The notes below the pieces were generated by a model. That model did no database searches. It was not told the DNA's origin and saw only the letters and a list, made by a program, of their open reading frames with translations. 56,278 bases of DNA from the NCBI RefSeq assembly GCF_015207985.1, contig NZ_JADEVV010000024.1:1-56278 (forward strand), read 5' to 3'. Position numbers and translations under genes: made by a program. Position 1 is the stretch's first letter; the number at the start of each line of letters is the position of its first letter. Positions 17,099-26,595 of this stretch are shown in pieces. Source of the DNA: Synechocystis salina LEGE 00031. Lineage in GTDB: Bacteria; Cyanobacteriota; Cyanobacteriia; Cyanobacteriales; Microcystaceae.

Positions 17099-17147
17099 TA
17101 GCTTCACTTTTTTGTATTAAGATACGCATCTCTTCTCCTTGCGATTT

Positions 17148-19055
17148 ATGAAAACCCCAAAGACTTCTGACTATGGTTCCTGGCGATCGCCAATTACGGC
17201 CGATGCTCTGTTGGCGGGGAGTATCGGTTTGGGAGCGGTGCAAAACAGCGGCGAAGATGTCTTTTGGTTAGAAGCAAGACCGGCAGAAAAAGGACGCAAC
17301 GTCTTGGTGCAAAGTCGACCCGATGGCACTGTGCGGGATGTCACCCCGGCCCCCTTTAATGTCCGCACCAGGGTGCACGAATATGGTGGTGGAGCCTTTT
17401 TGGTCACGGTAGATGGGGTTGTTTATTTCAGTAATTTCAGCGACCAACAGGTTTACTTCCAAAGTGTTGGGCAGGAACCGCAACAGTTGACCCACACACC
17501 GGACTGCCGTTTTGCTGATTTTGTCTTGGATCAACCCAGACAAAGGTTAATTGCCGTTGGTGAACGTCACAATGCAGAGGAAAAAGAACCGGAAAATTTT
17601 CTCGCCGCCATTAGCCTAGAAAACGGAGAAGTCACGGCGATCGCCACGGGGCATGATTTTTATTCTTCCCCCCGTCTTAGTCCCGATGGGCAGAAATTGG
17701 CTTGGATTACCTGGGACCACCCGAATATGCCCTGGGATGCAACTCAACTATGGTTGGCCGACATTGACCAAGCAGGAAACCTCAGTAATCTTAAAATCAT
17801 TGCTGGACAGGCAGGCAACGAATCCATCCATGAACCCCAATGGTGCCCCGACGGTAGTCTATATTTTGTCGGCGATCGATCCGATTGGTGGAATTTGTAC
17901 CGCTATCACAAAGGGGAAGTGGATAACGTTTTTCCCCTCGACGCAGAATTTGCCTATCCCCATTGGGTATTCGGCCTGCGGAGTTATACCTTTGTTGATG
18001 TTGACACTATTATTTGTACCTTCACCCAGGATGGTGCTTGGCAGTTGGGCAAACTTAAACCTTCCCGTAAACAGTTAAGCATTTTGGGACTGCCCTACAG
18101 CAATTACTCTTCCCTGTGCAGTGACGGCAAAACCCTCTGGTTCATCGGCAGTGGCCCCACCACATCTTCGGCGGTAGTTGCCCTGGCGGTGGAAGCCCAG
18201 GAAACGGAAATTCTCAAAGTGGCCAGCGATTTTGACCTCGATCCGGCCTACCTTGCCCGGCCCCAAGCAATCAGTTTTGCCAGTGATGATGGGCAAACTG
18301 CCCATGCCTGGTACTATCCCCCCACCAACGGCGATTTTCAAGGCCCCCCCGATGCCCTTCCTCCCCTCTTGGTCAAAAGCCATGGTGGCCCCACCGCCGC
18401 GGCCGGCAATTCCCTGAGTTTAAAAATTCAGTATTGGACTAGTCGGGGCTTTGCCTATGTGGATGTCAATTACGGAGGCAGTACGGGCTATGGCCGGGAT
18501 TATCGTCAACGGTTAAATGGGCAGTGGGGCATTGTCGATGTGACGGATTGTGTCAGTGCGGCCCGTTACCTGGCAGACCAAGGTCTAGTTGATGGGGCGC
18601 AACTGGCTATTTCTGGCGGTAGTGCGGGGGGTTATACCACCCTGGCGGCCCTAACTTTCCACAATACGTTTAAAGCTGGGGCTAGCTATTACGGGGTCAG
18701 TGATCTGACTGCCCTAGCCACCGATACTCACAAATTTGAGGCCCGTTATCTAGATGGTCTAATTGGTCCCTATCCAGAAAGAAAGGACTTATACGAACGG
18801 CGATCGCCAGTGAACCATGCGGAGCAACTTACTTGCCCAGTGATTTTTTTCCAAGGTTTAGAGGATAAAGTGGTGCCCCCCAACCAAACGGAAATGATGG
18901 TGGCAGCCCTCAAAGCCAAGGGCATTAAGGTGGAATATGTGGCTTTTCCCGAGGAACAACATGGCTTCCGCATCGCCGCCAACATTAAAAAAGCCCTGGA
19001 GTCGGAACTCGCTTTCTACGGCGAAGTGTTCGGCTTTACCACCGCCGCAGATTGA
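17148..19055 (+). CDS. S9 family prolyl oligopeptidase-type peptidase
   Basis: This 635-residue serine peptidase has an N-terminal seven-bladed beta-propeller-like domain (about 1-370; repeated SPDGQKLAWITWD-type blades) and a C-terminal alpha/beta hydrolase domain. The catalytic triad is visible: Ser492 in GGSAGG, Asp573 in EDKVVPP and His605 in EEQHGF. It belongs to the dipeptidyl aminopeptidase/acylaminoacyl peptidase group and likely cleaves short peptides in the cytoplasm, as there is no signal peptide. I use the ATG at 17148 rather than the TTG at 17139. It precedes the ribosomal protein pair on the same strand by about 95 bp. Confidence 0.9.
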   Translation: MKTPKTSDYGSWRSPITADALLAGSIGLGAVQNSGEDVFWLEARPAEKGRNVLVQSRPDGTVRDVTPAPFNVRTRVHEYGGGAFLVTVDGVVYFSNFSDQQVYFQSVGQEPQQLTHTPDCRFADFVLDQPRQRLIAVGERHNAEEKEPENFLAAISLENGEVTAIATGHDFYSSPRLSPDGQKLAWITWDHPNMPWDATQLWLADIDQAGNLSNLKIIAGQAGNESIHEPQWCPDGSLYFVGDRSDWWNLYRYHKGEVDNVFPLDAEFAYPHWVFGLRSYTFVDVDTIICTFTQDGAWQLGKLKPSRKQLSILGLPYSNYSSLCSDGKTLWFIGSGPTTSSAVVALAVEAQETEILKVASDFDLDPAYLARPQAISFASDDGQTAHAWYYPPTNGDFQGPPDALPPLLVKSHGGPTAAAGNSLSLKIQYWTSRGFAYVDVNYGGSTGYGRDYRQRLNGQWGIVDVTDCVSAARYLADQGLVDGAQLAISGGSAGGYTTLAALTFHNTFKAGASYYGVSDLTALATDTHKFEARYLDGLIGPYPERKDLYERRSPVNHAEQLTCPVIFFQGLEDKVVPPNQTEMMVAALKAKGIKVEYVAFPEEQHGFRIAANIKKALESELAFYGEVFGFTTAAD

Positions 19056-19150
19056 CGGCCCATTACCAAGGAGCGAATTTTGTCCCAAGGCTAATTTGTG
19101 CAATAATCAGAGTTTGCGTATAAATTACCGTATTCCTTCCCGCAACAGTT

Positions 19151-19348
19151 ATGGCTAAAAAAGGTAAGGGGGCACGCCTCGTCATCACCCTAGAATGCAC
19201 CGAGTGCCGCAGTAACCCCGACAAACGTTCTAATGGCGTTAATCGTTACACCACGATGAAAAATCGTCGTAACACCACCGCCCGGTTGGAACTGAAAAAA
19301 TTCTGCACCCATTGCAACAAACACACCATCCACAAGGAAACCAAATAA
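19151..19348 (+). CDS. rpmG: 50S ribosomal protein L33
   Basis: This 65-residue protein is bL33. It starts [19 protein letters not shown], keeps [12 protein letters not shown] and ends [14 protein letters not shown]. Two CxxC pairs are present, so this is the zinc-binding (C+) version. It forms a pair with rpsR 96 bp downstream, the usual cyanobacterial order. Confidence 0.97.
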
Positions 19349-19444
19349 TTTCCCTGGTCTGTGATTATTTTCCTTAGTTCGGTATCCGCTTTGTAACCGA
19401 GATGCCCAAACTAGCACCCTATCAAGTTATTTTCGCTAATCTCC

Positions 19445-19660
19445 ATGAACTACTACCGTAAACGCCTTTCTCCCTTACCCCCCAATCAACCGATTGATTA
19501 TAAAGACACGGAATTATTGCGTAAATTCATCACTGAACGAGGCAAGATTCTCCCCCGGCGCATCACTGGTTTGACCGCTAAACAACAACGGGATTTAACC
19601 ACTGCGGTGAAGCGCTCCCGTTTGGTAGCTTTGTTACCTTTCGTCAACAAAGAAATTTAG
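19445..19660 (+). CDS. rpsR: 30S ribosomal protein S18
   Basis: This 71-residue protein is bS18, recognised by [35 protein letters not shown] and the basic [11 protein letters not shown]. It binds the S6/16S rRNA platform. It follows rpmG and is followed by a hairpin that may end the transcript. Confidence 0.97.
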   Translation: MNYYRKRLSPLPPNQPIDYKDTELLRKFITERGKILPRRITGLTAKQQRDLTTAVKRSRLVALLPFVNKEI

Positions 19661-19699
19661 TTTTTTCCGTAGAAAATTAAATAAACTCCAATGTCTGTG

Positions 19700-19739
19700 A
19701 ATTAGGGTCGAGAAAGTCTTTTCGTTTTAGGCCCTAATT
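19700..19739 (+). terminator. terminator candidate after rpsR
   Basis: AATTAGGG (19700-19707) pairs with CCCTAATT (19732-19739), with an additional inner CGAGAAAG/CTTTTCG pairing. On the plus strand it is followed by TTCTTCTTTT. It lies 40 bp after the rpsR stop and overlaps the stop codon of the convergent Abi-type gene. Confidence 0.5.
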
Positions 19740-20435
19740 TTCTTCTTTTAGCAGCTCCCTCGCCATTTGCAAGTATTTGTCTTTGCTTTTTTGAACTTCA
19801 TCAAACCGAGATAGGTTTCTTGTAATTTCCGCTACTATTGGACTCATCCAGCCAATTACTTCAAGAATTTTGTCGTGTTGTTGCTTAATTTTGGGGTTAT
19901 TACAGATTGGTTCGTGGTGGAATATTTTGTTCCTAAATTGATTGATATTTCCCAATTCCTTGGACAATTTTTCTCTATATCTCCAAGATCTGGGCAATTG
20001 GGGCATGAAGTCTTTGTTTTTAAACAGGACAGGATAAAGTTTTTGCTTATGTTCATATTCCCTGTAGGACAATGCTGTCCAGAATCCCAGAGTCAAAGAG
20101 CTAAGAATTTGATTATGCCTTAGTTCTCTACCTTGGCGTTGAATGATCTTTTGAATTTTTTCCCTATCTTTATCACAAAGAAATGAATGGGCTTTTGTAG
20201 TTGGAAGAAGCCAATCTTCACCATAAAGACAATAAATTGCATGGTCAAAGTGGTTTCTTAAAGTTATTTCATAGCTTTGTAGTAATGGATAAAAGCACTC
20301 ACTCAACGCAATATTCCAGAGGTAATTCCCAAATATATCAGCGTGACTCTCTTTGTTGGAAATACGGTAGGAAACCAGTCTTCGATATGACAGGGCTTTC
20401 CTTAGTTCCTGTTGTCGAATTTGCCGAAAATCCAC
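19734..20435 (-). CDS. Abi-family protein with HEPN motif, probable phage defence
   Basis: This 233-residue protein resembles the Abi_2/AbiD-AbiF abortive-infection family. Marks are QSYEITLRNHFDHAI (about 54-67), the LSSLTLGFWTAL block (about 111-122) and FRNKIFHHEPI (about 167-177). The last contains R168-x4-H173, the RNase motif of HEPN domains. Such proteins are proposed to cut RNA and halt growth during phage infection. The start is a GTG with no strong ribosome site. It stands alone between rpsR and alr without an antitoxin-like partner. Family membership is by eye. Confidence 0.6.
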   Translation of the reverse strand: MDFRQIRQQELRKALSYRRLVSYRISNKESHADIFGNYLWNIALSECFYPLLQSYEITLRNHFDHAIYCLYGEDWLLPTTKAHSFLCDKDREKIQKIIQRQGRELRHNQILSSLTLGFWTALSYREYEHKQKLYPVLFKNKDFMPQLPRSWRYREKLSKELGNINQFRNKIFHHEPICNNPKIKQQHDKILEVIGWMSPIVAEITRNLSRFDEVQKSKDKYLQMARELLKEEN

Positions 20436-20759
20436 CGTTTCGTTAGAATAGAGTTGAGTCCCATGGTTAATCCTCTGTCAGTATAGCTGTTATTGATCCA
20501 AGGGTAAGAATAATTCTGTGAATTCTAGACCGGTTATTCAAACGGCGGTTATTCGTCGTTCTACCTCCGGGTAGAAAATACAGGGAAATGCAGTAGCTTT
20601 TGTGGTTGCTGCATTTTTCTTTACCCGTGAAATTCATTCGCCACAGAAATTGTGGTTGGGGTAAACCAATTTCTATCCTGGGGAACTGGAACTTTTCCAA
20701 CTTTGCCCCTATCCTAGGCGTATCCCCTTGGGGAATTTGGGTGCAGAGGAGTAAACTTT
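20436..20759 (+). other. intergenic region with possible small RNA ended by a hairpin
   Basis: No convincing protein gene is present here. ATGCAGTAGC (20587-20596) pairs imperfectly with GTTGCTGCAT (20604-20613) and is followed by TTTTTC, a terminator-like structure on the plus strand with no gene closely before it. A short untranslated RNA between about 20460 and 20618 is therefore possible, or this is an attenuator in the alr leader. I did not find a tRNA fold. Confidence 0.25.
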
Positions 20760-21962
20760 ATGGTCTTGAGTCGAGACGTTAAATCTTCCCCGGAACAAAG
20801 TTCTAGGGTTTCGTCAACGTTATCCGGCTACCGTTTGGCGGAATTGATTCGTCAGCGGGCTTGGGTGGAAATTGACCAAGCGGCCTTGGTGCATAACGTC
20901 CAGCAGTTCCGGCAGTATGTGGGGCCGAAAACCAATTTGATGGCGGTGGTCAAAGCTGATGCCTATGGCCATGGAGCGATTCGAGTGGCCCAAACTGCGT
21001 TACAGGCTGGGGCCGATTGGTTGGCGATCGCCACTTTGGGGGAGGGCATCGAACTAAGGGAAGCGGGCATCACCGCCCCCATTTTGATCCTGGGGGGTAT
21101 TAATAGCCCAGAAGAAATTGAAGCCATTGCCCATTGGCGGCTACAACCAACCCTCTGCTCCCCAGAACAAGCCCAATTGTTTAACGATATCTTGGCTAAG
21201 TTGGGCAAGGTTTTACCAGTACATCTCAAGTTAGATACGGGCATGACTCGGCTCGGTACCCCCTGGCCCCAGGCGGTCAACTTTGTTGGTTTGGTGCAAT
21301 CTTTACCCCAACTACAGCTAGCCAGTTTATATTCCCATCTGGCCACAGCGGACGACCCCAACACCGCCACCATGCTCCAGCAACAGCAGCGTTTTACCAC
21401 GGCGATCTCCAGTTTGCGCCAAGCCCAATTGCCGATACCCCAATTACATTTAGCCAACTCTGCGGCCACCCTCCATGGCCCCGCTTGGCACTACGACATG
21501 GTCCGGGTAGGTTTAGGTTTGTATGGCCTTTATCCCGCTCCCCATTTAGGCGATCGCCTGGATTTAAAACCCGTATTAACGGTACGGGCCAAAATTACCC
21601 AGATCAGAACCATTCCCCCCGGCACTGGGGTTAGTTACGGCCACCAATTCGTCAGTGAAGAAACCATGCCCATGGGGGTGGTGGGCATTGGCTATGCGGA
21701 TGGTGTCCCCCGTAATCTTTCCAATCAATTGAAAGTGCTGGTGCGGGGCCAACCGGTGCAACAAATCGGGGCTATCACCATGGATCAAATGATGGTGGAT
21801 TTACGGGGCATTGATAACCCCCAAGTGGGGGAAGTGGTTACTCTCATTGGCCAAGACGGCGATCGCCAAATCACCGCAGACCATTGGGCCTCCACTTTGG
21901 GTACCATCTCCTGGGAAATTCTCTGTGGCTTCAAACACCGCCTACCCCGCATTCTTGTTTGA
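20760..21962 (+). CDS. alr: alanine racemase
   Basis: This 400-residue PLP enzyme makes D-alanine for peptidoglycan. The Schiff-base lysine is Lys65 in VVKADAYGHGA. The phosphate-binding RVGLGLYGLYP, the catalytic tyrosine in GVSYGHQF, and GIGYADGVPRN are all present. About 30 residues precede the usual N terminus, so the true start may be internal, but GAGGAG lies well placed before the ATG at 20760. It is monocistronic as far as seen. Confidence 0.95.
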   Translation: MVLSRDVKSSPEQSSRVSSTLSGYRLAELIRQRAWVEIDQAALVHNVQQFRQYVGPKTNLMAVVKADAYGHGAIRVAQTALQAGADWLAIATLGEGIELREAGITAPILILGGINSPEEIEAIAHWRLQPTLCSPEQAQLFNDILAKLGKVLPVHLKLDTGMTRLGTPWPQAVNFVGLVQSLPQLQLASLYSHLATADDPNTATMLQQQQRFTTAISSLRQAQLPIPQLHLANSAATLHGPAWHYDMVRVGLGLYGLYPAPHLGDRLDLKPVLTVRAKITQIRTIPPGTGVSYGHQFVSEETMPMGVVGIGYADGVPRNLSNQLKVLVRGQPVQQIGAITMDQMMVDLRGIDNPQVGEVVTLIGQDGDRQITADHWASTLGTISWEILCGFKHRLPRILV

Positions 21963-22174
21963 TTAGGCGTAGTTAATCTCTTTCAGCTATCATTTTTGAC
22001 CGGAAAAATTGCCCAGTTCCTAAGCTCCTAAGGCCTAAAGCCCATTACCTCAACCATTTGATCCCTCACGAACAGACGATCACCCAAAAAACAAATTACC
22101 ATGGTGGTGGGTAGCTACTGTTAAATTCTCAGTATGTTTACCTTTCCATTGATATAAAAATTTTTTGACTAGCA

Positions 22175-24724
22175 TTGGGTAATTTTTTATCAAAAAGACC
22201 AATTTATTTGCGTTGGGTACTGATTTTTCCCTCAGTACTCCAGGTTTTGCTAACTGGGGTGGTCTTGCTTTTGTTGGCACCACAATTGGATTTTTTTGAC
22301 CAACTTAATAACAATGTTCCTCTTTTTTTGGTTTTGGGCATTGTCATTTTCCTAATTCCCACCCTAGCTAGCCTTTATATTGCTTGGTCGGTTATCAAAC
22401 CGCTACGGCAACTAGTCACTGCAAGTCAGAGTCTGGCCGGAGGCCGTTGGCAAAGGCCACTGTCTGAACCAATGGCCATTGCAGAAATTCAACAGCTAGC
22501 CAAGGCCATCAATGCTATGGCCCTGCGGTTGCAGCAAACCCTAGAGCAGGACAGGGAAGACTTTCAAGGCTCAAAGGAATTGTATCAGCGAGTAGTACAA
22601 AATCAAACAGATTTTATTTTGCGCTCCCAACCAGATACCACCATCACCTTTGCCAATGACGCCCTTTGTCAAGCTTTAGGGCTTTCTTTAGCGGAGGTAA
22701 TCGGTTTGCAATGGCTGGATTTCATTAGCGAAGACGATTTAAACATAGTACTAGAAAAAATAGCCTGCTTAACTCCAGAAGAGCCACAATTTATCAATGA
22801 AAATCAGGACCAAAGGGCGGGAGGCGTAGTGGGCTACACCCAATGGATTAACCGGGGGATTTTCAATGACAATGGTCAACTAATTGAAATTCAGTCCGTT
22901 GGTCGGGATATCTCGACCCTTAAAGAAACCCAACTAGCGTTAAAACAAAGTCAGAAATTTATTGAAAGCATCGCTGAAGCAACCCCCAGTCTTCTATACA
23001 TATATGACCATGTTAAACAAAGTAATGCCTATAGTAATCGTTCTGTAGGTGAGTTTTTGGGTTATTCCCCTGAAGAAATTAGAGCAATGGGGGCCAGCTT
23101 GTTTGCAAATATTTGCCACCCAGAAGACTTGCCACGAATTTTAGCCGCCATCGAAAATTGTCAAAAATTAAGGGACGGTGAAATACTTGAAATTGAGTAT
23201 CGCGTCAGGGATGCTAGACAGCGATGGCGCTGGCTCCTGAGTCGAGACTTAGTTTTTACCCGCACAGAAACAGGAGAACTTTGGCAAACCTTAGGCACAG
23301 CCCAGGATATTACCCAACGAAAAGAAGCAGAAATAGAGTTACAAAAAATCAAAACTTTCCTCGCTTCCATTGTGGAAAATATTCCTGACATGGTCTTTGT
23401 TAAAGATGCAGAAAATTTGAGATTTTTAGAATTAAATAAGGCTGGCGAAAATTTAATTGGTTATACCAAGGAAGAGGTATTAGGAAAAAGTGACCACGAT
23501 CTATTTCCGCAAGAGCAGGCTGAATGGTTTATCCAAGAAGACCAAAAAGTTTTATTATCAGGGAAAGTTAAAGATATTCCTCGGGAATTTATTCAAACTA
23601 GTCACGGGGGAGTACGTGTTCTACACACTAAGAAAATTCCCATTGCGGACGAAGTGGGTAGGGCAAAATACCTATTAGGGATTTCAGACGATATTACCGA
23701 GCTACTCGAATCAGAACAACGTTTACAGGAATTAGCTCGTCATATTCCTGGGGTAATTTATCAGTTTAGGATGCGTCCCGATGGCACATTTCACTTTCCC
23801 TATGCCAGCGAAGGTATCCGTGATATTTATGGCGTTACCCCTGAGGAAGTGCGGGACAATTCCGATGCAATTTTAGCAGTGCTCCATCCCGACGAATTAG
23901 ATGGACTTTTTCAATCAATTTACACTTCAGCGGCAAATTTAACCCCTTGGTATTATGAATACCGGGTTTATTTTCCCGAAGGAAGGGTTATCTGGGTATT
24001 GGGTTACGCCACTCCCCAACGGGAAAGTGATGGGGGAACTATTTGGCACGGTTACATTAAAGATATTACTGAACAAAAAGCTAAAGAATATCTACTAATT
24101 ACGGAAAAAGAGAGAGCAGAAAATGCCGAAAAAATTCTAAAAAAAGCTCAAACTCGCCTCGAACGATTTAATAAAAAATTGAGTTATCTAGTGGATATTG
24201 ATGGACTAACAAAAATCTCTAATCGCCGCTGTTTTAATGTGCGTATTAAGCAGGAATGGGGCAGATTATCCCGGTCTCAACAACCGTTATCGCTGATTTT
24301 ATTTGATATCGATTATTTCAAAAATTACAATGACTATTACGGTCATCCCCAGGGAGATAATTGTTTGATTAGGGTAGCTCGGGGGGTAAGAAGGTCCGTG
24401 AGTCGCCCGGCGGATTTGCTAGCTCGTTTTGGGGGAGAAGAATTTGCCATTATCCTGCCGGAAACTGACGGAGAAGGGGCTCTACTGGTAATGCAAAAAG
24501 TTGTTAATGCCATCGCCCAGTTGGCGATCGCCCATGAAGCTTCCCCCATCGGTGGGCAAATCACCATTAGCTTAGGCATCAGCACCCAGTTTCCTTCTAA
24601 GGAAAATTCCCCCAGGACCCTCATCGAGCAAGCAGACCGGGCCCTGTATGAAGCAAAACGCCGGGGGAGAAATCAATATGTGGTCTGGACGGAGGAACTG
24701 GAAGGGGAGTCCTCACTTTCATGA
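22175..24724 (+). CDS. membrane HAMP-PAS-GGDEF diguanylate cyclase
   Basis: This 849-residue protein likely makes cyclic di-GMP in response to a signal. Two membrane spans (about 13-36 and 49-72) are followed by a HAMP-like linker, four PAS/PAC units (about 135-255, 265-385, 390-505, 515-640), a short coiled coil, and a GGDEF domain (about 680-845). The active loop is GGEEF, and RPAD lies five residues before it, the standard inhibitory I-site. No EAL or kinase domain follows. The frame begins with a TTG; I see no upstream ATG. Its 3' end overlaps the bicA 3' end by 52 bp on the opposite strand. Confidence 0.88.
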   Translation: MGNFLSKRPIYLRWVLIFPSVLQVLLTGVVLLLLAPQLDFFDQLNNNVPLFLVLGIVIFLIPTLASLYIAWSVIKPLRQLVTASQSLAGGRWQRPLSEPMAIAEIQQLAKAINAMALRLQQTLEQDREDFQGSKELYQRVVQNQTDFILRSQPDTTITFANDALCQALGLSLAEVIGLQWLDFISEDDLNIVLEKIACLTPEEPQFINENQDQRAGGVVGYTQWINRGIFNDNGQLIEIQSVGRDISTLKETQLALKQSQKFIESIAEATPSLLYIYDHVKQSNAYSNRSVGEFLGYSPEEIRAMGASLFANICHPEDLPRILAAIENCQKLRDGEILEIEYRVRDARQRWRWLLSRDLVFTRTETGELWQTLGTAQDITQRKEAEIELQKIKTFLASIVENIPDMVFVKDAENLRFLELNKAGENLIGYTKEEVLGKSDHDLFPQEQAEWFIQEDQKVLLSGKVKDIPREFIQTSHGGVRVLHTKKIPIADEVGRAKYLLGISDDITELLESEQRLQELARHIPGVIYQFRMRPDGTFHFPYASEGIRDIYGVTPEEVRDNSDAILAVLHPDELDGLFQSIYTSAANLTPWYYEYRVYFPEGRVIWVLGYATPQRESDGGTIWHGYIKDITEQKAKEYLLITEKERAENAEKILKKAQTRLERFNKKLSYLVDIDGLTKISNRRCFNVRIKQEWGRLSRSQQPLSLILFDIDYFKNYNDYYGHPQGDNCLIRVARGVRRSVSRPADLLARFGGEEFAIILPETDGEGALLVMQKVVNAIAQLAIAHEASPIGGQITISLGISTQFPSKENSPRTLIEQADRALYEAKRRGRNQYVVWTEELEGESSLS

Positions 24725-26367
24725 GGTCCCAAAGCTAGGACAGCATCCTTGAGAGCTTCAGAGCGGTCGATATAGCAATTACTTTCGGGTACAAAGCGAA
24801 ACACTTCCAATTTTTCCAGGCGCCGTTTGGTTTGGCCCGTTGCTCCCACAATGTACACTGCTCGACCTTTTTCCGCTGCCTCTTCAATGGCATTTTCTAG
24901 GGCCAGGGAAGCGGTTACTCCCAAATGGGGTACATCACTAACATCGAAAACAATCGCGTCACATTCTTGAATGGCATTATGTTCCCTGGCGATCGCCTTA
25001 GCCACCCCAAAAATCATCGGCCCACTTAGTTGGAAGAGCAACACCCGGCCATTGCCCTCATCTAACCAACGTTTTTCATTGGCGGAAAGGAGAATTTCGT
25101 CGTCAGCGTCGCTAATACTTTTCACCGCTTCGGACTGCAACGCACTCATACGGTCAATGGTGAGAATATTGGCAATAAATACACCTATACCGACTGCTGC
25201 AATTAGATCCACCAGCACCGTCAGGGCGATGACTGCATACATAATCAATGCCCCTTTGATGGAGACATGGTGAGCCCGCTTGAGGAAACCCCAATCGATA
25301 ATGTCCACCCCAACCTTGAAAGCAATACCCGCCAATACGGCCAGGGGAATGGTAGCCGCCAATTTAGCCGCCCCAAGAATCACCACCAATAACACCATCG
25401 CTCGGATCAAGCCAGACAGGGCTGTGCGTCCCCCGGACTGGATATTTACCACCGTCCCCATGGTGGCCCCAGCTCCCCCCAAACCACCAAATAAACCAGA
25501 CATCACGTTGCCGATGCCCTGGCCGACTAATTCTTTGTTGGAGTTATGTTCTGTGCGGGTCAAGCTATCAGCCACTACCGAAGTCAGGAGGGCATCAATA
25601 CAGCCCAGCATCCCCAAAACGGCCGCATCGATCAGCATCCTCTGTAACTGATCAGCCTGGAACATTGGTAGTTGTAGAGCGGGCAAGCCGGCCTGAATTT
25701 CGCCAATGCGACGGATATCCAGATCGCCAAACAGACTTATAGAAATAATTGTCCCTAACACCAAAGCCACCAATTGGGGTGGAGCAAACTTTTTCCAACG
25801 GGAAGGCATAAACCAAATAATGCCCACCGTCATCAGGGCCAATAGGGTCTCCACTGGTCTGACATTGCTAACCAGATTCGGTAGGGCCTGGAGGGTGCCA
25901 ATCACTCCCCCCTTGGGATTAGCTTGGCCAAGGAAGGGGGCCAACTGCAAAATCACCAAAATAATGCCAATGCCAGACATAAAGCCGGAAATGACGGTAT
26001 AGGGCATCATGGTGACGTATTTGCCCAATTTGAGCAAACCAAAAGCAATCTGGAACAGCCCCGCCATCATCACCACGGTGAAGGCCATGGCTAAGCCATT
26101 CTCGGGATCCGCCGCTACTAAACTGGCAATAACTGCCGTCTGTACCACAGTCATGGGCCCGGTGGGTTCCGAAATCAAGGTGGGGGTGCCGCCAAACAAG
26201 GCCGCAAAGAAACCCACAATCACCGCCCCCCAGAGTCCGGCCGTGGCCCCTGCTCCAGAAGCAATCCCGAAAGCTAGGGCCATGGGGAGGGCAATCACCG
26301 CCGCTGTTACCCCGCCAAAAATATCCCCCTGCAGGTTCCTAAAATTAATTTTGTTAGTTATTTGCAT
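24673..26367 (-). CDS. bicA: BicA-type SulP sodium/bicarbonate symporter
   Basis: This 564-residue SulP transporter matches cyanobacterial BicA, a low-affinity, high-flux Na+-dependent bicarbonate importer of the plasma membrane that feeds the CO2-concentrating mechanism. The membrane domain spans about 15-400 and a STAS domain follows (about 435-550). Residues tied to Na+ and bicarbonate in Synechocystis BicA are present: Thr69 (SEPTGPM), Asp258 and Thr262 (GCIDALLTSV). Length equals the PCC 6803 protein (sll0834, from memory). The last 52 bp overlap the GGDEF gene tail to tail. Confidence 0.93.
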   Translation of the reverse strand: MQITNKINFRNLQGDIFGGVTAAVIALPMALAFGIASGAGATAGLWGAVIVGFFAALFGGTPTLISEPTGPMTVVQTAVIASLVAADPENGLAMAFTVVMMAGLFQIAFGLLKLGKYVTMMPYTVISGFMSGIGIILVILQLAPFLGQANPKGGVIGTLQALPNLVSNVRPVETLLALMTVGIIWFMPSRWKKFAPPQLVALVLGTIISISLFGDLDIRRIGEIQAGLPALQLPMFQADQLQRMLIDAAVLGMLGCIDALLTSVVADSLTRTEHNSNKELVGQGIGNVMSGLFGGLGGAGATMGTVVNIQSGGRTALSGLIRAMVLLVVILGAAKLAATIPLAVLAGIAFKVGVDIIDWGFLKRAHHVSIKGALIMYAVIALTVLVDLIAAVGIGVFIANILTIDRMSALQSEAVKSISDADDEILLSANEKRWLDEGNGRVLLFQLSGPMIFGVAKAIAREHNAIQECDAIVFDVSDVPHLGVTASLALENAIEEAAEKGRAVYIVGATGQTKRRLEKLEVFRFVPESNCYIDRSEALKDAVLALGPHESEDSPSSSSVQTTY

Positions 26368-26595
26368 TATTCAATTCCCCAAAAATGGGTTAGTCATAGT
26401 CTTTAATCTATTCAAAACAGATTTTCATAGAGAATATTCTAGGGCTGATTTTTGTTTCAGACAATGATACAGATAGATGAAATCTATATGACATCCTGGC
26501 CTTAACCCTTTGATGGTGAGCTTCATCGATGTCCCACTGCCAAGCTTGGCAATGGTCAATCCCCCTCAGCTCTGGTTGGGCAAGTTTTTGCCTGG

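Noticed and set aside
20467-20700. Minus-strand 77-codon frame upstream of alr
   Set aside because: Overlaps the terminator-like hairpin and has no protein-like pattern.
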